From contig JASJCI010000006.1 in assembly GCA_030066085.1 (NCBI GenBank), positions 1-64,000 on the forward strand: 64,000 bases of DNA, given 5' to 3'. Every line of letters starts with the position of its first letter. The first letter of the stretch is position 1. This DNA is from Gammaproteobacteria bacterium. Its GTDB lineage: Bacteria; Pseudomonadota; Gammaproteobacteria; GCA-001735895. A program made the position numbers and the translations under genes. Of the stretch, positions 33,985-41,772 are shown in pieces. The notes beneath the pieces were generated by a model. It was not told the origin of the DNA. It did not search any database and was given only the letters and a program-made list of their open reading frames with translations.

Positions 33985-35130
33985 ATGACCGTCATCTGCG
34001 ATATCGGCGACCTGCAGCAGCTCGCCCGCCGGCGCGTTCCGCGCATGTTCTACGACTACGCCGACTCGGGCGCCTGGTCGGAATCGACCTATCGCGCCAA
34101 CGGCGACGATCTCGCCGCGATCAAGCTGCGCCAGCGGGTCGCGGTCGACATCAGCCAGCGCTCGACCCGCGGCGAGATGATCGGCCAGGAGGTAACGATG
34201 CCGGTGGCGCTGGCACCGGTCGGACTGACCGGCATGCAGTATCCCGATGGCGAAATCCTGGCCGCGCGCGCGGCGCAAAAGTTCGGCGTCCCCTTTACCC
34301 TGTCTACCATGAGTATCTGCTCGATCGAGGACGTTGCCGAGCACACGTCACGACCCTTCTGGTTCCAGCTTTACGTCATGCGCGACCGCGATTTTGTCGG
34401 CCGCCTGATCGACCGGGCGCGCGCCGCCCGCTGTTCGGCGCTGGTGCTGACGCTCGACCTGCAGGTGCTGGCGCAGCGTCACAAGGACCTGCGCAACGGC
34501 CTCAGTGCGCCGCCACGCTGGACCCCGGGCACGATCTGGCAATTGCTCAGCCGGCCCGGCTGGTGCCTGCGTATGCTCGGTACGCACAGGCGCAACTTCG
34601 GTAACGTCGTCGGCCACGTCAAGGGTGTCGATGACATCGCGTCGCTCGGCGCCTGGACCAGCGAGCAGTTCGATCCCACCCTCAACTGGAACGACATCGA
34701 CTGGATCCGCGAACGCTGGGGCGGCAAACTGATCCTGAAGGGAATCCTGGATCCCGCGGACGCACGCGAGGCGGTCCGGGTCGGCGCGGACGCGCTGATC
34801 GTGTCCAATCACGGCGGCCGCCAGCTCGACGGCGCAGCGTCGTCGATCGCGGCCCTGCCGGCGATCGTGGACGCGGTCGGTAACGATATCGAAATTCATT
34901 TCGACGGCGGGATTCGCTCTGGCCAGGACGTCATGCGCGCACTATGCCTCGGCGCGCGCGGCACCTATATCGGCCGCGCCTTCATCTACGGCCTCGGCGC
35001 ACAGGGCGAGCGTGGCGTCGAGCGCGTGCTGGAAATCATTCAGCGCGAACTCGACATGACCATGGGTCTGTGCGGCGCCAGCAGCCCGGCCGAACTCGGC
35101 CGGCACAACCTGCTCGAACCACCGGCCTGA
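33985..35130 (+). CDS. FMN-dependent alpha-hydroxy acid oxidase/dehydrogenase (LldD-like)
   Basis: The 381-residue protein oxidises a 2-hydroxy acid such as L-lactate with FMN. Motifs are RVPRMFYDYADSGAWSE, MPVALAPVGLTGMQYPDGE, FWFQLYVMRDR, LILKGILDPADA, and the active-site signature SNHGGRQLDG followed by IHFDGGIRSGQDV. The ATG at 33985 has GGAG 6 bases upstream. Substrate specificity is not decidable. No lactate permease is adjacent. It converges with the DMT permease with an 8-bp gap. Confidence 0.92.
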   Translation: MTVICDIGDLQQLARRRVPRMFYDYADSGAWSESTYRANGDDLAAIKLRQRVAVDISQRSTRGEMIGQEVTMPVALAPVGLTGMQYPDGEILAARAAQKFGVPFTLSTMSICSIEDVAEHTSRPFWFQLYVMRDRDFVGRLIDRARAARCSALVLTLDLQVLAQRHKDLRNGLSAPPRWTPGTIWQLLSRPGWCLRMLGTHRRNFGNVVGHVKGVDDIASLGAWTSEQFDPTLNWNDIDWIRERWGGKLILKGILDPADAREAVRVGADALIVSNHGGRQLDGAASSIAALPAIVDAVGNDIEIHFDGGIRSGQDVMRALCLGARGTYIGRAFIYGLGAQGERGVERVLEIIQRELDMTMGLCGASSPAELGRHNLLEPPA

Positions 35131-35138
35131 GCGCCGTC

Positions 35139-36065
35139 TCAGGTTCCCGGGTCGTCCGGGCTCATGCTGGTGAGTTGCGGATGTACCGGCACGCGGCGAA
35201 CGGTTTCGCGATAAACGATGTAGAGACCGCTGGCGATGACGATGCCGGCCCCCGCCAGGGTAAACAGGTCCGGCCACTCGCCGAACAGCAGGAATCCGAA
35301 CAGCGTGGCCCAGATGAGGCCGGAATACTCGAACGGTGAAATCACCGCGGGCGGCCCGAGGCGGAACGCATGGGTCACGCACATGACACCGACGCTGCCA
35401 AAAGTGCCGGCGAGCGCAAACAGCGCAAGATCGGTTGCACCCGGCATGACCTCGAACCAGGGCGCCGCCAGCAAACCGGTGAGCGACATGCCGAGCTGCG
35501 GGTAAAGCATCAGCGATGCGCTGCTCTCGCTGCTCTTGAAGGCGCGCGTGGTAATCATCAGCAGCGCGTAGAACACGACGCTGCCGACCACCGCGAGCGC
35601 GGCCCATTCGAACACGCCCACACCCGGGCGCAGCATCACCAGCACGCCGACGAAACCGGCGGCGACCGCGAGCCAGCGATGATAGCCGACCGGTTCCTTC
35701 AGTAACGGCACCGACAGCGCGGTGATGAAGATCGGCGCGGCGAAGGTTATCGCGATCGCGTCAACCAGTTTCATCTGCGACAGCGCCCAGAAAAAAGTCA
35801 GGGTCAGGCCAAGGACGAGCAGGTAACGTACGAAGTGCACCGCGGGACGGCGGCTGCGCAACTGCCGCCAGTCGCTACCGCGCAGCGCGAACAGGCACAG
35901 CAGCGGCAGACCGAACCAGCTGCGCAGCGCGGCGATCTGGATCACGGAGTAATCCGCGGTCAGCCACTTGATGGTGGCGTCCATGACGGCGAAGCTGGCG
36001 ATGCCGGCGAGCATCAGCAGGATGCCGAGGCCCGGCCGATCGGCGCTGGTGGGCGGTTCTGTCAA
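35139..36065 (-). CDS. EamA/DMT-family permease
   Basis: The 308-residue protein shows ten hydrophobic helices in two EamA repeats. One begins at GLGILLMLAGIASFAVMDATIKWL, the other at LAVVGSVVFYALLMI. Typical pieces are AAPIFITALSVPLLKEP and PFEYSGLIWATLFGFLLFGE. The start is TTG with GGAG 9 bases upstream. Substrate unknown. It is 43 bp downstream of the acyl-CoA synthetase, probably in one operon. Confidence 0.9.
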   Translation of the reverse strand: MTEPPTSADRPGLGILLMLAGIASFAVMDATIKWLTADYSVIQIAALRSWFGLPLLCLFALRGSDWRQLRSRRPAVHFVRYLLVLGLTLTFFWALSQMKLVDAIAITFAAPIFITALSVPLLKEPVGYHRWLAVAAGFVGVLVMLRPGVGVFEWAALAVVGSVVFYALLMITTRAFKSSESSASLMLYPQLGMSLTGLLAAPWFEVMPGATDLALFALAGTFGSVGVMCVTHAFRLGPPAVISPFEYSGLIWATLFGFLLFGEWPDLFTLAGAGIVIASGLYIVYRETVRRVPVHPQLTSMSPDDPGT

Positions 36066-36108
36066 ATCGCTTGGCTCCGGGTTGCAGCGGGTTGATCCTG
36101 GTCCGAAA

Positions 36109-37740
36109 CTACGGGCGGTCGAGCTCCCGCTGGCGCAGCTCCATGCGACGCACCTTGCCCGTGGTCGTCATCGGCAGGCTGGCGATGAACTCGACCTCGC
36201 GCGGATACTCGTGCGCCGACAGGCGCTCGCGCACGGACTGCTGAATTTCGCGCGCGAGTTCGGGCGAGGGCGAAATTCCCGCGGTCAGCACGACGAACGC
36301 CTTGACGATCTCCCCGCGCAGCTCGTCGGGCTTGCCGATCACCGCGGCCTGCAGCACGGCGGGATGACGCAGCAGCGAATCCTCGATTTCACCGGGGCCG
36401 ATACGGTAGCCCGCGCTGGTAATGACGTCGTCCTTGCGCCCGACGAACCACAGGAAGCCGTCTTCGTCACGGTAGCCGACATCGCCGGTGCGGAACCAGT
36501 TGCCGGTAATCTTGGCGCGGGTCGCCTGGTCGTTGTTCCAGTAGCCGAGAAACATCACGGGGTCGTCGCACCAGGCGGCGAGCTCGCCCTCTTCACCGTC
36601 CGCCAGCACCGCGCCGGCGGTGTCGATCACGTCCACCCGGTGACCGGGATAGGGTTTACCCATCGATCCGGGTTTCGGCGGCATGATCGCCGAACAGTTA
36701 CCGACGATATAGTTGAACTCGGTCTGCCCCCACATCTCGTTGATCGTGACGCCGAGCGCTTCGCGGCCCCAGTGGATCAGTTCCTCGCCGACCTGTTCGC
36801 CGGCGCTCATGATCGCGCGCAGGCGCAAATCGTGGTTCTGCCGCAGGTCGGGTACCGCGCGCAGCATCTTGAGCGCGGTCGGCGGAATGAATGCGTTGCT
36901 GACCGAGTAATCGCCCATCAGCCGGCAAACCCGTTCGGCATCGAAACCGCGGCCCTCGAAGGCGACGATCGGCACGCCGTAATTCAGCGCCGGCAGCAGC
37001 GCATCCCACAGGCCGCCGGTCCAGGCCCAGTCGGCCGGCGTCCAGAATACGTCACCCTCGGCGGGAAAAAAATTCTGCGACAGTTCGAAGCCGGTGAAAT
37101 TACCGATCACGGCGCGGTGCGCGACCAGCGCGCCTTTCGGTGGACCGGTGGTGCCCGAGGTATAGATCAGGCAGGCCGGGTCGTCGGCCAGGGTCGGCAC
37201 CATGTCGAAGTTATCGTCGCCGCGCTCGAGCAGCCCCCAGAACTCGCTCGACGCTGCGCCGCAGCCGCAACCGACGACATGCCGCAGGTCGGGCAACTCG
37301 GGCTGTAGCGCGTGCAGGTCGTCATAGCGGCTGGCGTGGGTGATCGCAACCCGCGCCCCGCTGTCGCGCAGGCGGTACTCGAGCGCCTCCGGGCCGAACA
37401 GGATCGCCAGCGGCAGCGATACCGCGCCCAGCTTGTGAATCGCCAGGTGAGCGACGATGGTTTCGATGGTTTGCGGCAACACGATTGCAACCCGGTTACC
37501 GCGCTCGACCCCCAGCGCGCGCAGCGCGTTGGCGAAGGCATCGGACAGGCGTTTGAGATCGCCGAAGCGGTACTGCGCGCGCTCGCCAGCAGCATTTTCA
37601 TAGTAGACCGCAACCTTGTCGGCCCTGTGCTGGTGACGCTCGCAGACCTGCTGGGCGATGTTCAGATACGTCGGGATAGACCACTTGAATTCGCGCCGGA
37701 CCTGGTCGAAATCGGTCGCCCCGGGGTCGATCAACCGCAT
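36109..37740 (-). CDS. AMP-forming acyl-CoA synthetase (acetyl/medium-chain type)
   Basis: The 543-residue ANL enzyme activates a carboxylic acid to its CoA thioester. P-loop: YTSGTTGPPKGA. Other motifs: WTPADWAWTGGLWDAL, INEMWGQTEFNYIVGN, GNWFRTGDVGYRDEDGF, GYRIGPGEIE, and the catalytic lysine in TTTGKVRRMELR. Similarity in wording is closest to ACSM/AcsA-type enzymes, so a short to medium chain acid is likely. The 189 bases upstream are AT-rich and divergent to the next gene. Confidence 0.92.
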   Translation of the reverse strand: MRLIDPGATDFDQVRREFKWSIPTYLNIAQQVCERHQHRADKVAVYYENAAGERAQYRFGDLKRLSDAFANALRALGVERGNRVAIVLPQTIETIVAHLAIHKLGAVSLPLAILFGPEALEYRLRDSGARVAITHASRYDDLHALQPELPDLRHVVGCGCGAASSEFWGLLERGDDNFDMVPTLADDPACLIYTSGTTGPPKGALVAHRAVIGNFTGFELSQNFFPAEGDVFWTPADWAWTGGLWDALLPALNYGVPIVAFEGRGFDAERVCRLMGDYSVSNAFIPPTALKMLRAVPDLRQNHDLRLRAIMSAGEQVGEELIHWGREALGVTINEMWGQTEFNYIVGNCSAIMPPKPGSMGKPYPGHRVDVIDTAGAVLADGEEGELAAWCDDPVMFLGYWNNDQATRAKITGNWFRTGDVGYRDEDGFLWFVGRKDDVITSAGYRIGPGEIEDSLLRHPAVLQAAVIGKPDELRGEIVKAFVVLTAGISPSPELAREIQQSVRERLSAHEYPREVEFIASLPMTTTGKVRRMELRQRELDRP

Positions 37741-37929
37741 GTTCAGCCCGCATTGTTAAAAAATTCATAATACCCGAAGCAACGCCCGATAACAGTTGCG
37801 CTTGCGGTCACCTCGGTCTATATCTAGGATTATTCTACCTTTTCAGGTTAAAGCACTGATAATAGGGTAGAATTTTCTGCTCACTCTGCTAAAAAACAGG
37901 TGGGACACGCTTGCAAGCGGAACATCATC

Positions 37930-39738
37930 ATGAATAACTACGAAGACTGGGCCCAGCTCGTCGCGAAAAAGCTCAAGGGCGAGGGCGAGTTGATCGCCGC
38001 TATCGAGAAGGACGAGCTCGACGACGCGGCCGCCACCGACTCATTTTGTCGAGCCGTACTCGAACCCTTCCTGCCGGAAAACTTCGGCATCGGTTCCGGG
38101 CGAATCGTCGATGCTTTCGGCAACTATTCCGATCATCTCGACCTGATCGTCTACAACCGGGATTTCCCCCGCATCGGCCTGCGCGCAACCCAGTCGGCAT
38201 TCCTTTATGAATCCGTGCTGGCCGCATTCTCGATCCGGGCCAAGTTCGTGCGCAAGACCTTCTTCGAAGCGATGGACGCCTGCGCGTCGCTGGCCCGGCT
38301 GGAAGCCAATGTCGACAAGGCCGTGCTGGTGCGCCTGGCCAAGAAAAACGGCCTGTCGCTCGGACCCGACAAGAAGTTCGTGCACCGCGATCCGCTGCAC
38401 ACCGCGCGCTTCGACCTGATCGGTCGCCCGCCCGCCTTCGTGTTCGGCTTCAGCGGCATGAAACAGAGCTATCGCCAGCTGCAGGAAAACATCGAGCTGT
38501 GGATCCGTCATCATCACGACGGGGGCCACGAGATCGAGATGAAGGGCCTGCCGGCGGTGATCGCCACCATGGGCTGTTTCGCCTGGCGTAACGCCGCACC
38601 GCTGGCATTGTCCAACCGTGACCTGATGGGTATCGGCAACGACGATGCGCCGGTGCGCCTGATCGTGCTGCAGCTGCTGTACCTGCTCAACCGCCGGCTC
38701 AACGTGACTGCCGACGGCTACGGCCTGAAACCGAACCTGAAGGCATACCTGAGCCAGTTTACACCGCCGGTGTTCGAGGTTGGCGCGGGCAACATCGCCG
38801 ATGTCGTCAGCCTGAACCAGTCCGGCGAAGCCGAGGAAAAACCCTTCCAGGAGCGGACGCGCTCGTCATTCTACGAACCGGCCCGGGATCACGCGTCCGC
38901 GGACCAACCGGCACCGACCGAGGTGATCGCCGAGGACAGCGCCCCGGCCGCGCCCGCGCCGGCGAAAGCCAGCAAACAGCAGAGGCCAGCCGCGGCGCCG
39001 AAGCCGGCCGCCGCGCCGACCCCTGCACCGCAGCCGGCAGCGGCACCTGTCGCCGAGGCCAAACCAGCCCCCGCGCCGACCGCCGACGAGGCGGTATTCG
39101 ACAAGCCGTCGCCGTTTGCCTCCGCACCGATTCCGCCGGCCGCGCCGGCCGCCGAACCCGCACCGAGCGCCCCGGCAGCTGTCGACAGCGGCGCGGGCGT
39201 GTTCGACAAGCCATCACCGTTTGCCTCGGCACCGATTCCGCCGGCGGAGCCCGCCGCGGAAACCCCCGAACCTGCGCGCGCGCCGATGGCGTCGCCGCTC
39301 GGTTCCGCACCGATCCCGATGGATTCAGCCGCCGGTGCCGACCCCGCTCCGCCCAGTCCACCGCTGGACTCGGCCCCGATTCCGCCCGCAGCGGATGCCA
39401 GGCCGGCCTCGCCGCCGCTCGGTTCCGCGCCGATTCCGCCGATGGAGACTTCCACGCCGCCCGCTATCCCGCCGCGGCCGCCGGTCGATATCGAGTTTGG
39501 TGACGCCGACGCCCCGGCAGCATCGGCCACCGCCGATAGTGATGGCCCCGAGGAAGACGAATTCAGCCAGACGGTCGTGATTCCGCCACCCAACGCCGCC
39601 GCGCAAAAAAAAACTGAACCGCCCCGCAATTCGACCGACGAGTTCATTTCGCGCGTGAAGCAGCAGCTGGCGAGCACCGGCACCAAGCCGGACCTCGACG
39701 CCGAGCAGGATTCGTTCACGTCGACGATTCCGCAGTAA
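37930..39738 (+). CDS. DUF6602-like domain protein with a long Pro/Ala repeat tail
   Basis: The 602-residue protein has two halves. Residues 1-295 look like a DUF6602-type fold (FLPENFGIGSGRIVDAFGN, SDHLDLIVYNRDFPRI), which I associate with restriction-nuclease-like cores; the DLIVY strand fits, but a full catalytic set is not certain. Residues about 310-602 are low complexity, with five SAPIP units, two of them inside a longer repeat FDKPSPFASAPIPPA, and a short acidic-helical end (STDEFISRVKQQLAS). There is no signal peptide or membrane helix. The ATG at 37930 follows a weak GCGGAA. A strong terminator follows. Function unknown. Confidence 0.8.
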   Translation: MNNYEDWAQLVAKKLKGEGELIAAIEKDELDDAAATDSFCRAVLEPFLPENFGIGSGRIVDAFGNYSDHLDLIVYNRDFPRIGLRATQSAFLYESVLAAFSIRAKFVRKTFFEAMDACASLARLEANVDKAVLVRLAKKNGLSLGPDKKFVHRDPLHTARFDLIGRPPAFVFGFSGMKQSYRQLQENIELWIRHHHDGGHEIEMKGLPAVIATMGCFAWRNAAPLALSNRDLMGIGNDDAPVRLIVLQLLYLLNRRLNVTADGYGLKPNLKAYLSQFTPPVFEVGAGNIADVVSLNQSGEAEEKPFQERTRSSFYEPARDHASADQPAPTEVIAEDSAPAAPAPAKASKQQRPAAAPKPAAAPTPAPQPAAAPVAEAKPAPAPTADEAVFDKPSPFASAPIPPAAPAAEPAPSAPAAVDSGAGVFDKPSPFASAPIPPAEPAAETPEPARAPMASPLGSAPIPMDSAAGADPAPPSPPLDSAPIPPAADARPASPPLGSAPIPPMETSTPPAIPPRPPVDIEFGDADAPAASATADSDGPEEDEFSQTVVIPPPNAAAQKKTEPPRNSTDEFISRVKQQLASTGTKPDLDAEQDSFTSTIPQ

Positions 39739-39762
39739 TCCGGATCTCCCAGGCAAACCGAT

Positions 39763-39788
39763 AACGGCCCGCAAACGCGGGCCGTTTT
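39763..39788 (+). terminator. Rho-independent terminator after the DUF6602-like gene
   Basis: A perfect 10-bp GC-rich stem (39763-39772 with 39777-39786) and AAAC loop end in a TTTT tract. It insulates the nirS promoter, which lies 70 bases further on. Confidence 0.9.
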
Positions 39789-39858
39789 CGTTTGCTCCCG
39801 AGCAGGCCGAGGCCCGGCGCTGGCCCATGGACCCGCTCCAGCACTCACTTTTCGGGTT

Positions 39859-39898
39859 TGACAAAAGTCAAGGCAACTCGACCGACCGGGGCATAAGG
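39859..39898 (+). promoter_or_regulatory. FNR/Dnr-type box and -10 of the nirS promoter
   Basis: TTGACAAAAGTCAA (39859-39872) is a perfect palindrome of the CRP/FNR class. It differs from the TTGATNNNNATCAA consensus only at the inner pair, a variant seen in NNR/Dnr sites. A CATAAG -10 candidate (39893-39898) has its centre 30 bp downstream, giving class II geometry with a start near 39905. Low oxygen or NO control of nirS is therefore predicted. Confidence 0.8.
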
Positions 39899-39967
39899 TC
39901 TGAGCCTGCAACAAAAGACTTTCACGCAAATACGCGATAAACCAACCCAAAGTCAGGAGCACGAGCG

Positions 39968-41629
39968 ATGAGCATCAAAACCAAGGCCCTACCGAGCGCG
40001 ATCCTCTTTACCGCGTGTGTCGGGCTGGCGTCAACAACGGGGGTAACGCTCGCCGCGAAAAAGTTCGAGCCTTTGAACGAGGCCGACTTCGAACGCGCCA
40101 AGAGCATGTATTTCCAACGTTGTGCCGGCTGTCACGGGGTACTGCGCAAGGGCGCAACCGGCAAGAGCCTGCTGCCCAAGGGCGACAAGAACGAAAAGGG
40201 TACGTTGAAACTGGGCACCAAGCGCCTCGCCAGGATAATCAAGCTGGGCACCGAAGGCGGCATGAACAACTTCGACGACGTTTTCAACGACGAAGAAATC
40301 GACCTGCTGGCGCGCTATATCCAGATGGAGCCGCCGGCGCCGCCGGAAATGGACCTGGCGCTGATGAAGGAACGGCACAAGGTCTACGTCAAGCCCGAGG
40401 ATTACCCGAGCAAGCCGCTGCACGGCCGCAACTGGGAAAACTTTTTCGTCGTCATCGAGCGTGACGCCGGCAAAGTTGCCATCGTCGATGGCGACAAGCA
40501 CGAGATCGTCGATCACATCGACACCGGTTACGCGGTGCACGTCATCAAGGCGACCGAGCATCACCACCACGAAAAACCCGTGGGCGGTACGCCCGGACGT
40601 TTCTGGTACACCCAGGGCCGCGACGGCAAGATGACCAAGATCGACCTGTGGCAAAAGCCCGGCAGCATGCTGGTGGCGGAAGCCCAGATGGCCTACGACG
40701 CGCGCGACGTTGCCGTGTCCGGCGACGGCAAGTACGTCATCGGCGGCGGTTACTGGCCCCCGCACTTCGTCATCATGGATGCGGTGACGATGGAGCCATT
40801 GAAAGTGGTTTCGACCCGCGGTGTCAACGTCGACGGCGAATACGTCGAGGAATCCCGCGTCGCGGCGATCTACACCACGCCGCACCAGTCGTCATTCTGG
40901 GTTGCCATGAAGGAACTGGGGCAAATGTGGCAGGTCGACTACACCGATCTCGACAACCTCGATATCACCTACGTCAACTCGGCCAAGTTCCTGCACGACG
41001 GCTTCTTCGATCCGACCGGCAACTACTTCCAGATCGCCGCCAACGCGTCGAACAAAATGGTGATCGTGGATTCCAACACCGGCAAGCTCGAAGCGATGAT
41101 CGATGTCGACAAGCTGCCGCACCCGGGTCCCGGCGCCAACTGGAACGACGACACGTGCGGACCAGTCGGCGGCACCACGCACCTCGGTGTCGGCAAGGTC
41201 ACGGTCTGGGGTAACGATCCGAAAGGTCACAAGGATCACGCCTGGAAGGTTTGTTACGAGGTCGATACCGACGGTCCCGGCCTGTTCATCCGTACCCACC
41301 CGACCTCGCAGTACGTGTGGGCGGATCAGACCAAGCACCCGGAACCGGAAATCCAGCAATCCATCAAGGTCATCGACAAAAAGACCCGCAAGGTGGCGAA
41401 GACGATTCGCGTCACCGAGGAGCCCGGCAAGGTCGCGGTCCACATCGAGTTCAACGCGGACGGCTCCGAGGTCTGGGTATCGGTCTGGAACCGCACCGAG
41501 AACAAGAAGCCGACGGGTGAGATCGTGGTCTACGACGCCAAGACGCTGCAGGAGAAAAAGCGTATCGGTGGTCTGACCACGCCAACCGGCAAGTTCAACG
41601 TGACCAACCGGACCAATCACGTGACCTGA
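39968..41629 (+). CDS. nirS: Cytochrome cd1 nitrite reductase-like protein (NirS-like)
   Basis: This 553-residue periplasmic protein should reduce nitrite to NO. A signal peptide ends near residue 30. The c-haem motif CAGCH is at 52-56, with M99 in GGMNNFDD as likely sixth ligand. The d1 propeller follows with H191 in GYAVHVI (d1 ligand), YWPPHFVIMD, THLGVGKVTVWG and the closing TPTGKFNVTN. Of the two active-site histidines, H343 in FLHDGFF is in place. The other appears shifted: P305-H306 sits where canonical enzymes have His one position earlier. An unusual HHHH stretch is at 198-201. The SD is AGGAG. NirS is the best call, but the active-site change leaves activity open. Confidence 0.85.
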   Translation: MSIKTKALPSAILFTACVGLASTTGVTLAAKKFEPLNEADFERAKSMYFQRCAGCHGVLRKGATGKSLLPKGDKNEKGTLKLGTKRLARIIKLGTEGGMNNFDDVFNDEEIDLLARYIQMEPPAPPEMDLALMKERHKVYVKPEDYPSKPLHGRNWENFFVVIERDAGKVAIVDGDKHEIVDHIDTGYAVHVIKATEHHHHEKPVGGTPGRFWYTQGRDGKMTKIDLWQKPGSMLVAEAQMAYDARDVAVSGDGKYVIGGGYWPPHFVIMDAVTMEPLKVVSTRGVNVDGEYVEESRVAAIYTTPHQSSFWVAMKELGQMWQVDYTDLDNLDITYVNSAKFLHDGFFDPTGNYFQIAANASNKMVIVDSNTGKLEAMIDVDKLPHPGPGANWNDDTCGPVGGTTHLGVGKVTVWGNDPKGHKDHAWKVCYEVDTDGPGLFIRTHPTSQYVWADQTKHPEPEIQQSIKVIDKKTRKVAKTIRVTEEPGKVAVHIEFNADGSEVWVSVWNRTENKKPTGEIVVYDAKTLQEKKRIGGLTTPTGKFNVTNRTNHVT

Positions 41630-41663
41630 TCGCCGCGCGCGGGATCAACGTGATGTAAGACCA

Positions 41664-41698
41664 GGGCGGGCATACTGAACAGTGTGTCCGCCCTTTTT
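41664..41698 (+). terminator. Rho-independent terminator between nirS and the NapC fusion gene
   Basis: A 12-bp stem with two G-T pairs (41664-41675 with 41682-41693) and a six-base loop is followed by TTTTT. It lies 34 bases after nirS. Readthrough or a separate promoter must serve the next gene, so nirS is probably expressed in excess of its partners. Confidence 0.88.
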
Positions 41699-41772
41699 CC
41701 GAGCAGCTCGTTCCGTAAACGCCTCGCGGGGTTTTTACGCAACAAGCAAGAACAACACAGGTGGCTGAACAA

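Noticed and set aside
40548-40580. HHHH stretch in the NirS-like protein taken as an artefact such as a tag
   Set aside because: It is encoded by mixed codons inside a continuous conserved domain, so it is natural sequence.
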